Assembly: GCF_900143565.1 (NCBI RefSeq)
Contig: NZ_FREX01000009.1
Span: forward strand, 124,001 to 188,000
Direction of reading: 5' to 3'
Source: Pseudovibrio sp. Alg231-02
GTDB lineage: Bacteria > Pseudomonadota > Alphaproteobacteria > Rhizobiales > Stappiaceae
Length of the DNA stretch: 64,000 bases
Shown here: positions 50,330 through 58,816 of the stretch, piece by piece
Layout: each line of letters starts with the position of its first letter
Position numbering within the stretch: position 1 is the stretch's first letter
Translations under genes and position numbers: made by a program
The notes under the pieces: model-generated
Told to the model about the DNA's origin: nothing
Database searches by the model: none
What the model saw: the letters and a program-made list of their open reading frames with translations, nothing else

Positions 50330-51165
50330 AGGGCAGGCTCTTCTTTCAATTGAGAGGTTTGCGAGGTACGCGCAAGAGCTGGCTCAATCCAGTTCAGTTG
50401 CTCACGCAAATTCACCACATCACCAACGACAACAATCGCAGGTGGCTTAAGGCCACTACTTTCAATATCCTCAGCGCAAGAAGCAAGCGTTGTTTCCAGC
50501 ACTTGTTGGTTCTGCTGTGTGGCATTGCAGATGACAGCAACAGGTTCAGCTGCACGTCGGCCACCACTCATAAGCTTCTGGGTAATGAGTGAAATATGCT
50601 TCATTGCCATATACATCACGATCACGGGTGATCCTTTGGCAAGAGCATCCCAGTCAAGCTCATCAGGCGCAACCCCATTCTGGTCATGACCTGTGAGGAA
50701 CGTAACTGCTTGATTAATCCCTCGGTGAGTAGATGGAATTCCAGCATATGCCAGCCCGCCAACGCCAGCTGTGATACCTGGAATGATACGGAAGGGAACG
50801 CCAGCATCCACCAGTGCAAGAGCTTCCTCCCCACCGCGGCCAAATACAAACGGATCTCCACCTTTGAGGCGCATGACACGCTTGCCGGATTTTGCAAGCT
50901 CCACCAGCTTGATCGAAATACTGGACTGCTTGGGGGAAGGTTTGCCACCGCGCTTGCCAGCATAAATGATTTCAGCACCTTCAGCCGCAAATTGAAGAAT
51001 GCGTTCATCCACCAATGCGTCATAGACAATGAGATCTGCTTGCCGCAAGCCATTCAAGGCATGCAGGCTCAGCAGACCGGGGTCTCCGGGGCCGGCACCA
51101 GCAAGCCAAACCCATCCAGCTTCAAGCACCGGAAATTCAAAGTGGGGGAGGGAGATATCAAACAA
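50326..51165 (-). CDS. cobA: Uroporphyrinogen-III C-methyltransferase (SUMT)
   Basis: 279 residues. Methylates uroporphyrinogen III at C2 and C7 to precorrin-2, the branch point to siroheme and corrins. Core motifs: WVWLAGAGPGDPGLLSLHAL, VMRLKGGDPFVFGRGGEEAL, IPGITAGVGGLAYAGIPSTH and GVNQAVTF-like (RGINQAVTFLTGHD). The start is TTG at 51165; the N-terminus it gives matches the usual length of alphaproteobacterial CobA. The 107-base gap to cbiD, transcribed the other way, contains an AATTGG-AAA-CCAATT dyad. Confidence 0.93.
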   Translation of the reverse strand: MFDISLPHFEFPVLEAGWVWLAGAGPGDPGLLSLHALNGLRQADLIVYDALVDERILQFAAEGAEIIYAGKRGGKPSPKQSSISIKLVELAKSGKRVMRLKGGDPFVFGRGGEEALALVDAGVPFRIIPGITAGVGGLAYAGIPSTHRGINQAVTFLTGHDQNGVAPDELDWDALAKGSPVIVMYMAMKHISLITQKLMSGGRRAAEPVAVICNATQQNQQVLETTLASCAEDIESSGLKPPAIVVVGDVVNLREQLNWIEPALARTSQTSQLKEEPAL

Positions 51166-51203
51166 GTGGTTCTCATGATTTATGTGGTTTTGCGTAGCAA
51201 TTT

Positions 51204-51220
51204 AATTGGAAACCAATTGG
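51204..51220. promoter_or_regulatory. Inverted repeat in the cobA-cbiD divergent promoter
   Basis: AATTGG (51204-51209), AAA, CCAATT (51213-51218), continuing as a second, overlapping palindrome CCAATTGG (51213-51220). Its central position between the two genes fits an operator that controls both. No regulator is assigned. Confidence 0.4.
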
Positions 51221-51272
51221 AAGTCCAAAGCCTTCTGCTTGGTATATCCCGCTAAATCTGTATAGTCGCCGG

Positions 51273-52391
51273 ATGGCTGAAACTGGGCAAAAAAAACTGA
51301 GAACAGGCTGGACAACAGGCGCCTGTGCAACCGCTGCGGCAAAGGCAGCGTATACAGCTTTGTTGTCTGGAGATTTTCGGGATCCGATCAGCATCACCTT
51401 GCCTCGTGGTGATACGCCATCCTTCTCACTCGCCTTCGAAAAGCTGACTGAAAATTCTGCATCAGCTGCCATCATCAAGGATGCTGGTGATGACCCTGAT
51501 GTAACCCACGGAGCGCTCATTCAGGCCAGAGTGACCTTCAACACAAAGGTTACCGGAATTCGCTTTCTCGCTGGTCCTGGCGTTGGAACGGTCACAAAAC
51601 CCGGGCTGCCGATCCCAGTTGGTGAGCCTGCCATTAATCCTGTGCCTCGCCAAATGATGACCCGTGAGTTGCAACAAGTGGCAGATGAGTACGGCGTAAC
51701 TCTTGCTGTAGATGTTGAGATATCCATCCAAAACGGCGAAGAGCTGGCTCAAAAGACCATGAACTCGCGGCTTGGTATTATCGGCGGCCTCTCTGTACTC
51801 GGCACAACGGGTATTGTCCGGCCATTTTCGTGTGCTGCCTGGATAGCATCCATTCATCGTGGTGTAGACGTTGCGCGTGCCACTGGCTTGGCCCACGTTG
51901 CAGCTGCAACAGGAGCAACCTCAGAAGATGTGTTGCGTGCCCACTATCCTGATTTATCCGAACAGGCTTATCTTGATATGGGAGACTTTGCGGGTGGCCT
52001 GCTCAAGTATCTGCGTGCGCATCCTGTTCGGAAACTAACCATCTCCGGCGGAGTTGCCAAACTGACGAAGCTTGCACAAGGGGCTATGGACCTGCATTCG
52101 GCTCGCTCAGCAGTCGATTTTGATGCACTGGCAGATGTGCTGCGTCATGCCGGAGCTTCGAAAGAGCTCCTCGCGGAAACAAGAGAGGCAAATCTAGTCT
52201 CTTATGTTGCTCAAAGAGCTGCTGCCGAAAATATTCATATGGGAGAGGTCGTTGCGCAGGGAGCACAACGTGCGGCCTTAAGCATTCTTCGTGGAGCTGC
52301 TGTAAGCGTTGAGATTATCGTGGTGGATCGGCGAGGTCAGGTATTGGGTCATGTCCCGGCTGAAGAGTCTGCAAAACTGGAGCAGTTTTGA
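51273..52391 (+). CDS. cbiD: Cobalt-precorrin-5B C1-methyltransferase
   Basis: 372 residues beginning LRTGWTTGACATAAAKAAYT, the hallmark of CbiD, with DAGDDPDVTHGALIQARV, GVGTVTKPGLPIPVGEPAIN and GTTGIVRPFSCAAWIASIHR. CbiD methylates C1 in the early-cobalt pathway; the oxygen-dependent pathway uses CobF instead. Its presence therefore supports the oxygen-independent route. The stop overlaps the start of cobK (TGATG). Confidence 0.94.
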   Translation: MAETGQKKLRTGWTTGACATAAAKAAYTALLSGDFRDPISITLPRGDTPSFSLAFEKLTENSASAAIIKDAGDDPDVTHGALIQARVTFNTKVTGIRFLAGPGVGTVTKPGLPIPVGEPAINPVPRQMMTRELQQVADEYGVTLAVDVEISIQNGEELAQKTMNSRLGIIGGLSVLGTTGIVRPFSCAAWIASIHRGVDVARATGLAHVAAATGATSEDVLRAHYPDLSEQAYLDMGDFAGGLLKYLRAHPVRKLTISGGVAKLTKLAQGAMDLHSARSAVDFDALADVLRHAGASKELLAETREANLVSYVAQRAAAENIHMGEVVAQGAQRAALSILRGAAVSVEIIVVDRRGQVLGHVPAEESAKLEQF

Positions 52392-53167
52392 TGCCAGAGA
52401 AGCCCAAAATCCTTGTGCTCGCAGGTACACGAGAAGCTAGAAAGCTGATTGCTGCACTGGCTGTGAATGGCGAGCAAAATGTCATTGCTTCACTCGCTGG
52501 AGTTACCAAAAACTCAATAGACCTTGCGGTGACAACACGTATCGGAGGCTTTGGTGGTGTCGATGGCCTCTCGAACTATCTGCAAACTCAGGATATTGCT
52601 GCCGTTATCGACGCAACCCACCCGTATGCTGCTCAAATATCCTGCAATGCGGCCAAAGCAACAAGGCACCTCGCGATTCCGTTGCTCCGGTTTGAACGAG
52701 CTGCTTGGGAGCAAGCCAATGATGATATTTGGTATTCTGCAGATAACGTAGAAGCGGCACTAAAGCTGATTCCACCCAGCGCAAAGGTCTTTTTTGCTGC
52801 CAGTGCCAAGATTGCTGCACCGCTGAAACAACGCCCGGATCTTACATTTGTAATCCGTACCTTAAATCGCCCGAGTGGGAGTGAAGTGCTTCAAAACGCG
52901 GAGTACATTGAAGGATTGCCAAATGAGAGCTGGTCCGAAGAATCCGAGCTTTTCAAGGTGCTGCAAGTAGACTGGCTCATCAGCAAAAACAGTGGCGGAT
53001 CAGCATCCTACGGCAAAATCAGAGCTGCTCGTGAGCTACAGATGCCTGTTGCGATGCTTAAGCGCCCAAAGCCATCCGGCGGCATTTTATGCGCGTCGAT
53101 TGATGAGGTCTTGAAGACCTTAAAGGCTTGCGTGAAAAATACGCAACACTGCCAAACTAATCTTTAG
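52391..53167 (+). CDS. cobK: Precorrin-6A reductase
   Basis: 258 residues: ILVLAGTREARKLIAALAV at the N-terminus, VIDATHPYAAQISCNAAKAT and WLISKNSGGSASYGKIRAAR near the C-terminus. Reduces the C18-C19 double bond with NADPH (CbiJ in the early-cobalt naming). The ATG at 52391 overlaps the cbiD stop. The 3' end overlaps the cytochrome b561 gene by 11 bases on the opposite strand. Confidence 0.93.
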   Translation: MPEKPKILVLAGTREARKLIAALAVNGEQNVIASLAGVTKNSIDLAVTTRIGGFGGVDGLSNYLQTQDIAAVIDATHPYAAQISCNAAKATRHLAIPLLRFERAAWEQANDDIWYSADNVEAALKLIPPSAKVFFAASAKIAAPLKQRPDLTFVIRTLNRPSGSEVLQNAEYIEGLPNESWSEESELFKVLQVDWLISKNSGGSASYGKIRAARELQMPVAMLKRPKPSGGILCASIDEVLKTLKACVKNTQHCQTNL

Positions 53168-53714
53168 GTTTCTGATAGGGCGCCGTTGTCATCCGCTCGA
53201 TAATCCCATCTTTAGCGATGAGCCAGTGATAGAGCGCGCCTAAAATGTGCAGCGTGATCAGCCATGCAAACACAACACCAACAGTTGCATGGAAATCCAG
53301 AATGCTTTCTGAAACTGGACGATTTTGCGAAACGATACTCGGCAGATCAAACAAGCCAAAAAATGGCATTGGTGCTCCATAAAGAGAGAGCCCAACCCAG
53401 CCTAATATCGGATTTACGATCAGCACGAGATAGAGCAACCCATGTACTGAACGTGAGACGATCCGCAGAGCTGGTGAAAGAGAGGCTGGCGGCGGTGGAG
53501 CAGGCGTAATCCAATGCTGAAGAAGGCGCAAAACCACGAGCAGGAAGAGCAGGATACCGATGCTCTTGTGATAGAAGTAGAGCGTATTCTGAAGGGCTCC
53601 AGGCCCCAGATCTGTCATCACCAGTCCCATCGGAACCATGATTAAGACCAGAATGGCGACGATCCAGTGATACGTCTTCGCCATGGCTGAATATCCGGCA
53701 ACTTGATAGGCCAT
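53157..53714 (-). CDS. Cytochrome b561
   Basis: 185 residues with four transmembrane helices. Four histidines suited to bind two hemes are in AKTYHWIVAI, LYFYHKSIGI, LDFHATVGVV and LITLHILGAL. The family transfers electrons between quinol and periplasmic acceptors, e.g. superoxide (CybB). The N-terminal half has a polyproline loop (APPPPASL). It is convergent with cobK; no functional link to corrin synthesis is apparent. Confidence 0.9.
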   Translation of the reverse strand: MAYQVAGYSAMAKTYHWIVAILVLIMVPMGLVMTDLGPGALQNTLYFYHKSIGILLFLLVVLRLLQHWITPAPPPPASLSPALRIVSRSVHGLLYLVLIVNPILGWVGLSLYGAPMPFFGLFDLPSIVSQNRPVSESILDFHATVGVVFAWLITLHILGALYHWLIAKDGIIERMTTAPYQKPKD

Positions 53715-53824
53715 GCTCTATTCTCCTGATAACCCCAGAGGTTCCTGAAGAGCCCCTGCAATCTCCTGATCGACAGATTAATCAAGGTTCGTTACCACTA
53801 GGCTAACCTTAGGTGAGGTGAGCT

Positions 53825-54679
53825 GTGAACTCGGTAAAACAAGGGGGCTTGATGGACAGGGGCCACACAACACCAATACATCAACAAGATCATCCGAATA
53901 ATTCTCAGTTGACCTGCGAAAAGCCGCTAGAACAATCTTCAGGGTTTTTGTCTCCTGATGAATGGCAGGAGGTCTTAGCAGCATCAGTGGAGAGGCGTGC
54001 GCCAAACCTGCAAGGTTATGGCAGTGTGTTTGCACCTCTTTGCATGGCGCAAAAGCAGTTTGTTATTGGTCAGCTTGGACAGTCAGTTGATGGCCGCATT
54101 GCAACGGTCACCGGAGACTCCAATTATGTGAGTTGTTCTGAAGCATTGATCCATCTTCACCGGCTCCGGGCACTTTGTGATGCTGTCGTGGTGGGAGTGG
54201 GAACAGCGGTTGCGGACAACCCTCAACTCACTGTCAGGCATGTCAGCGGACGGCACCCCGCACGTATTGTCATTGACCCTTATGGCCGTATGCCGCGCGA
54301 CAGTACACTCCTGCAGGATACAAATGCCCGCCGCATTGTGATTACGCGAACAGATGCCCATGCGCGTTATCCTGATGGAGTGGAATGCTTTCAGCTACAG
54401 CCAAATGCAAAAGGCCGTCTGTCCTGTGCTGAAATCCGGCATGTACTGCGAGAGTTTCGATGCATCCTCGTTGAAGGTGGTGCTTGGACATTGTCTCGCT
54501 TTATCGAGCTAAAAATGATCGATCGTCTTCACCTGATGATCGCCCCGCTCATCATCGGATCAGGACCAAGAGGTCTTCAGTTGCCTGCAATTGATTATCT
54601 CGCACAGGCTATCCGCCCCGATGTCACTTGGCATCCTTTGGGTGTTGATATGCTGGCAGATCTGAGCCTGAACAATTAA
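53825..54679 (+). CDS. RibD C-terminal-domain (reductase-like) protein
   Basis: 284 residues. The first 78 residues are polar and not conserved-looking; from about residue 79 the RibD reductase/dihydrofolate-reductase-like domain runs QLGQSVDGRIATVTGDSNYV, HRLRALCDAVVVGVGTAVAD, NPQLTVRHVSGRHPARIVID and ILVEGGAWTLSRFIE, and ends MIAPLIIGSGPRGL. The deaminase half of riboflavin-specific RibD is absent, so this is not the housekeeping enzyme. It should reduce a ribosyl- or pyrimidine/pterin-type substrate with NADPH. The start is GTG with GGTGAGGTGAG upstream. Downstream genes (NUDIX, and on the other strand a PTPS-like operon) point to a dedicated small-molecule pathway. Confidence 0.85.
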   Translation: MNSVKQGGLMDRGHTTPIHQQDHPNNSQLTCEKPLEQSSGFLSPDEWQEVLAASVERRAPNLQGYGSVFAPLCMAQKQFVIGQLGQSVDGRIATVTGDSNYVSCSEALIHLHRLRALCDAVVVGVGTAVADNPQLTVRHVSGRHPARIVIDPYGRMPRDSTLLQDTNARRIVITRTDAHARYPDGVECFQLQPNAKGRLSCAEIRHVLREFRCILVEGGAWTLSRFIELKMIDRLHLMIAPLIIGSGPRGLQLPAIDYLAQAIRPDVTWHPLGVDMLADLSLNN

Positions 54680-54763
54680 CTTTTCCAAAGGGTTGAAAAG
54701 CATTTCCTTTCGCCGGCAAGTGCCCGTATAAATTTGCGTGAATTCCCGAATAAGGACACACGC

Positions 54764-55333
54764 ATGCCAGAGCTCATAAGACGCACGACCCTTTGGGAAG
54801 CTAAAGGGCGGATTGAGGAAGTTGAAGTGCGTGTTGTTCACGAAGATGGACGCGAGCACATTACGACAGATCCGGTATGGGTCTACGGCGATTCAATTGC
54901 TGTGCTGGCTTATGACCCTCAAGCGAAAACAGTCCTGATCGTTAAGCAACTCCGAGTCGCGCCCTACATTATGGAGGAAGAGATTATCCTAGAGGCATGC
55001 GCTGGCGGAATCGAGATCAGCGATCTGTCCATAGAAGAAGCATGTGTACGCGAAGCTCAGGAAGAGCTTGGGTGCCTGCTCACCAATCTCACTAAGGTCG
55101 CGAATGTCTTCATCAACCCCGCACGTCTTGCTGAGCGGGCGCATTTTTTCCTCGCCGAGTACACATCTGGCGACCTGAATATTGAAGGGCGCGATCTGGA
55201 CGAAGACGAAGATATTGAAGTTGTCGAGCTATCATTCCATGAACTGCGAAGCCTTTACGAGAAACAGGAAATCCGCTGCCCACGCCTTTTCATGCTCACA
55301 CAGGCGTTGATCTTAAAGAACATAGGCCTCTAA
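54764..55333 (+). CDS. NUDIX hydrolase, NudK-like
   Basis: 189 residues from the ATG at 54764 (AAGGA upstream). The N-terminal antiparallel module (WEAKGRIEEVEVRVVHEDGR, VLIVKQLRVAPYI) and the NUDIX helix CVREAQEELGCLL are clear; the E upstream of the REAQEELG core, usually at fixed spacing, is replaced (GGIEISDLSIEEA), as is common in the GDP-mannose pyrophosphatase (NudK) branch. Acts on a nucleoside diphosphate linked to another group. It may hydrolyse a nucleotide sugar or pterin triphosphate for the surrounding gene set. It lies 84 bases after the RibD-like gene. Confidence 0.85.
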   Translation: MPELIRRTTLWEAKGRIEEVEVRVVHEDGREHITTDPVWVYGDSIAVLAYDPQAKTVLIVKQLRVAPYIMEEEIILEACAGGIEISDLSIEEACVREAQEELGCLLTNLTKVANVFINPARLAERAHFFLAEYTSGDLNIEGRDLDEDEDIEVVELSFHELRSLYEKQEIRCPRLFMLTQALILKNIGL

Positions 55334-55366
55334 TTTTGAGCGCTGGAAGCAAAGGTCTTCATAGCT

Positions 55367-56188
55367 TCATTGAGGCGGAAGGCCAACAATATCAACATGC
55401 CCGACCTGCAGTTGTGATTTGCCTTTGCCAAGTGCCGCTAAACGAAATTCCAGCCAATCATCCACGATTGTATCTGATACCCCAACTTCGCGTGCCGCTT
55501 GGGCCCACCCCTTAATCAGCTCCAGCTGCAAAGCATCGTCTTCAGGTGCACATACCCAGTCAGAGCGTCCGGTAAAGCAGGTATACCCCGCCTTAAGTAA
55601 TCGCTCACGAGCATGAAACCCACCAAGCGGCCCTAACGCAGACCCAAATCCTTTATCTGTGGCTTGGTGCTGATTGAATGCGCGCTGAATAAGCCGGTCT
55701 GTTGGGTGGTGTGGTTTGCTCAGTAGGATACCGTTGTACGAAAGCCCTGCAAGAAACGGGAGTTTCAGCTGACGCATACGGGCAACAAAGCTATCCAGCC
55801 AATTTGCACTTACAAGATCCAGAAAGGCCGAGGTAACAACCCCATGATGCCCTTCCAGAATATCCAGTGACCCGGCATCAGTCAGTTCGCAAACATCTGT
55901 TTTCGTTCTCGTATGAGGCAAGGGAGGAGAGATGCGTTTTGCAACTTTGAGAAGTTCAGGGTCGTTGTCGATCAGCAACCACACCTGCTCCCTGTTTGAC
56001 TCAATGTGTTCTGCCAGATCCTGCAGAAAGGAACCGGTTCCAGCGCCCACATCTATGAGCCGGAGTGGGCCACCCTTGGGGGCATGCTCGACCAACCAGC
56101 TACAAAATTTTTTCATGACGTCTTTGTTGCGCGCTCGCCGGTCTGCTTTACGACGTAATGAGAGCCATTCAGAGGAAAATCCACTCAC
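55367..56188 (-). CDS. Class I SAM-dependent methyltransferase
   Basis: 273 residues. The SAM-binding glycine motif is RLIDVGAGTGSFLQDLAEHI (about residues 41-60), followed by WLLIDNDPELLKVAKRI. The rest, including HQATDKGFGSALGP and CFTGRSDWVCAPEDDALQLE, does not point to a known substrate. The GTG at 56188 overlaps the glycosyltransferase stop (GTGA); a TTG seven codons earlier is possible. It is the last of four coupled minus-strand genes. Methylation of a glycosylated pterin-like product is a reasonable guess, not more. Confidence 0.85.
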   Translation of the reverse strand: MSGFSSEWLSLRRKADRRARNKDVMKKFCSWLVEHAPKGGPLRLIDVGAGTGSFLQDLAEHIESNREQVWLLIDNDPELLKVAKRISPPLPHTRTKTDVCELTDAGSLDILEGHHGVVTSAFLDLVSANWLDSFVARMRQLKLPFLAGLSYNGILLSKPHHPTDRLIQRAFNQHQATDKGFGSALGPLGGFHARERLLKAGYTCFTGRSDWVCAPEDDALQLELIKGWAQAAREVGVSDTIVDDWLEFRLAALGKGKSQLQVGHVDIVGLPPQ

Positions 56189-57294
56189 CTGTGAGCCTCC
56201 AGTGTGCAAGCAAAGGCCTTTGCGCTGTCATTCCAATCTGGCAATGCACGAGCAGCAGCAAGGGCCCCAGTTGAAAGTTGAGAGCGTAACTCTTTGTTTT
56301 GAAGAAGTGTTTCGATGGCCTTGCCCAAAGCTAGAGGATCGCCCGCACCAACATGAAAGCCAGCTGTAGGCGGAACCGTCGATGCGACAGCGCCTTCGCC
56401 ACTTGCAATAATCGGGAGCCCAAAACTCATAGCCTCCGCAAAAACCATCCCGTATCCCTCATAGTATGTTGGGAGCACAAAGAGGTCGGCTGATTGATAG
56501 AAACCCGTTAGTTCAGCTTTGGGAATACCTCCATGAACGCGAATACGCTCAGTGAGGTCATGCTTTTTGATCTGAGATCGCACTTGGCTCGCATATTCTG
56601 GATCAAACCGCGTTTCTCCAATGAGATCCAGATGCCAGTCCATATGCTTCAGTTGCCCCAGCGCTTCAACTAAATGCAATTGTCCTTTTCGCGGTACCAA
56701 CGACCCAACACAAAGCAACTTTGGGGTTGCCAGAGCTTCGTTCGAGGTTGCAACGCTCTCCGAGACAGTCGGCCGATCAATACCGGGCAGAACAATACTG
56801 ATCTTTTCCGCTGGAACGCCCATTTGAGAGACAAGCGTCTTCTGTGTCGAAGGACTGGTCACAATCACATGCTTTGCAAACGTGAGAGCTTTCGTCTCAG
56901 CCGCGCGGAGCACCTTTGCCAGCTTAGGGTCAATCCCACTTTCCAGAAACAGTGGGTGATGAACCAGCGCAATGAGATTGGAACGCTCAGCGATACTCTG
57001 CGCCAAATCAGATGAAGCCCCAAGCACCAAACCATCCACGATGATCAAAGCTGAGGGCTCTATCTCTTCAATGACTTCAAACGCCAACTTTTTGTCGGCA
57101 TCAGATGGGACCGGGTAGGTGCCTTCAAGGCTAATGAGTGAGACATTCCAGCCGTGTTTCTGCAGCCCCCGAATGATCTCACGATCATATCGATAACCAC
57201 CTGTAGGCGTGTTCAGATCACCCGGAAAGACAAAATAGCAAGATCTGGCAGGTGCTTCTGCTGTCTGGCCTAAAGAAGGATGTAAGTTACTCAT
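56185..57294 (-). CDS. GT4-family glycosyltransferase
   Basis: 369 residues. N-terminal FPGDLNTPTGGYRYDREIIR and C-terminal GTB features: ISIVLPGIDRP, LLCVGSLVPRKGQLHLVEAL, RVHGGIPKAELTGFYQSADL and the donor-site EGYGMVFAEAMSFGLPIIAS (the EX7E motif). It should transfer a sugar from a nucleotide donor with retention. The operon around it (pterin-synthase-like, dehydrogenase, methyltransferase) suggests a small-molecule acceptor rather than polysaccharide. The ATG overlaps the PTPS-like stop by 8 bases. Confidence 0.9.
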   Translation of the reverse strand: MSNLHPSLGQTAEAPARSCYFVFPGDLNTPTGGYRYDREIIRGLQKHGWNVSLISLEGTYPVPSDADKKLAFEVIEEIEPSALIIVDGLVLGASSDLAQSIAERSNLIALVHHPLFLESGIDPKLAKVLRAAETKALTFAKHVIVTSPSTQKTLVSQMGVPAEKISIVLPGIDRPTVSESVATSNEALATPKLLCVGSLVPRKGQLHLVEALGQLKHMDWHLDLIGETRFDPEYASQVRSQIKKHDLTERIRVHGGIPKAELTGFYQSADLFVLPTYYEGYGMVFAEAMSFGLPIIASGEGAVASTVPPTAGFHVGAGDPLALGKAIETLLQNKELRSQLSTGALAAARALPDWNDSAKAFACTLEAHR

Positions 57295-57706
57295 GAGCCT
57301 CGGATGCAGTCAACGGCGCCTCATAAGACGCACGCGCATTAGGGTTCTCGGAAATTGAAACGCGCACCTTGCTAAGTTCGCTCGGTTCGCGGCCCAGTTT
57401 ATGTAGATAAGCAGCATCGCACACGCGCTGGTAAATGTAGCTACAGAGAAAATCGACCGTGGTGTTCCGCCCCTTGAACTGAGGAAGGTCATCAAGATTC
57501 TTGTAGTTGAACGGATGCAGAATTTCTGCCAGCACATCAAGTGCATTGCCAATGTCTATGACAATCCCGTTCTCATCCAGTTCCTCTGCAAATATAGCGA
57601 CGTGGACGTGTGCAGTAAGGCCATGAAGCTGAGAGGCAGGACCAAACACCTCTCCTTTCAGGCTGTGCGCGATCATAATGTGATTGCTGATTTCGACTGA
57701 ATACAT
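57287..57706 (-). CDS. Divergent 6-pyruvoyltetrahydropterin synthase/QueD-like protein
   Basis: 139 residues with the T-fold of the PTPS/QueD family. Aligned by eye to E. coli QueD: the zinc His of FEAAH is kept (MIAHSL), but the HGH zinc pair is altered (LHGLTAHVHV), the catalytic Cys upstream of it is Ala/Ser (GPASQLHG), and the Asp-His pair is Phe-Asn (LHPFNYKNL). The C-terminal Glu that binds the pterin is kept (SENPNARASYE). The usual lyase/synthase reaction is therefore doubtful; a different pterin-related reaction or binding role is likely. It lies 18 bases after the dehydrogenase gene and overlaps the glycosyltransferase gene. Confidence 0.8.
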   Translation of the reverse strand: MYSVEISNHIMIAHSLKGEVFGPASQLHGLTAHVHVAIFAEELDENGIVIDIGNALDVLAEILHPFNYKNLDDLPQFKGRNTTVDFLCSYIYQRVCDAAYLHKLGREPSELSKVRVSISENPNARASYEAPLTASEAHE

Positions 57707-57724
57707 CTCAAAATCCTCATAAAA

Positions 57725-58702
57725 TTAAGTGTAAACAATGGGTTGACATAAAGTATCTTTCTTGCCTGAAAGAACGTCTTTCAAATCCTTCGGCGCTTTT
57801 TCAAATTCGATGGGAGGCGCGAGCAAAGTATCGAGTACGTCATCTTTCAGAAGAGAGATTGCCGCCTCCATTCGCCTGCGGTGCGTCCAGCGTGGCCTCA
57901 TGATGGGAGCAACCTGACCGACTTGAGACGAGATAAGACTAAGGCGCTGACTGTGAAAACTCCCGCCAAGAACAAGGCCGGAAGGGCGCGAGCCATACCA
58001 GGACGCCTCCACAATTCTGGCTTCTCTCCCTGCAATTCGGATCGCAGTGTTCAAGCCAGCTTCAGAGGCGCTGCAATGCACGACAACATCTTGATTTTCG
58101 GGAGCAACTTCCGGCAAGGAAAATGCGCAGGAAAACTCGTCTGCAATGTCCTGCCGCTTCGGGTTGACGTCAATCATAGTCACGTGCGCACCTGCGATGC
58201 GAGCGCAAAGATAGCCAACCAGCGAGCCAACAGTGCCAGCACCAACCACGGCAACGTTGGAGCATGGCAGAATAGCTGCATCCCACATGATGTTCAGCGC
58301 TGTTTCCATGTTTGCTGCCAAAGTGGCTCGGGTGCTCGGTAAATCACAAGGAATAAGATAGAGCGCATCTGCGGAGAGCAGAAAGTTGTTCTGGTGCGGA
58401 AAAAGAGAAAAAACGCGTTGGCCCGCTTTTAAATTATCTTTTGTTTCAATCACTTCAGAAACGTTTGCGTAGCCGTATTTAACAGGAAAGGGAAAGGTCC
58501 CTTCCTGAAACGGAGCTATCATTCGTTCCCGCTCGCTCACTGGCACATCGCCACGATAGACAATGGCCTCCGTACCTCGGCTGATCGCGGAAGCATGAGT
58601 TTTTAAGTAAACACGGTTACCAGATGATTTAGAGAGTTTTTCCTCTCTTATTTCAATGGTTTGAGGCGCAGTGTACCAAAGCGCTCTGGCTAACTCAGAC
58701 AA
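57725..58702 (-). CDS. MDR-family dehydrogenase of the pterin-like cluster
   Basis: 325 residues. The frame is open to 58828 but would then overlap the divergent opgH start; the TTG at 58702 with GGGGAG upstream gives a normal N-terminus (SELARALWYTAPQTIEIREE). Features are HASAISRGTEAIVYRGDVP, FPFPVKYGYANVSEVI, and the Rossmann VAVVGAGTVGSLVGYLCARI. The structural zinc cysteines are missing, so it is a catalytic-zinc or zinc-free MDR reductase. First gene of the four-gene operon. Its substrate may be a side-chain carbonyl of a pterin-like compound. Confidence 0.83.
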   Translation of the reverse strand: MSELARALWYTAPQTIEIREEKLSKSSGNRVYLKTHASAISRGTEAIVYRGDVPVSERERMIAPFQEGTFPFPVKYGYANVSEVIETKDNLKAGQRVFSLFPHQNNFLLSADALYLIPCDLPSTRATLAANMETALNIMWDAAILPCSNVAVVGAGTVGSLVGYLCARIAGAHVTMIDVNPKRQDIADEFSCAFSLPEVAPENQDVVVHCSASEAGLNTAIRIAGREARIVEASWYGSRPSGLVLGGSFHSQRLSLISSQVGQVAPIMRPRWTHRRRMEAAISLLKDDVLDTLLAPPIEFEKAPKDLKDVLSGKKDTLCQPIVYT

Positions 58703-58816
58703 GAAACGCGCTCCCCGGATCGCTAAGTTTTCACAAATATACTCTAGGGAAACGTGAACAAAGGAAACTAGCAGAAATGTAGGTGCCTCTAAAAACAATA
58801 ATAATTTGGGTAGGAC

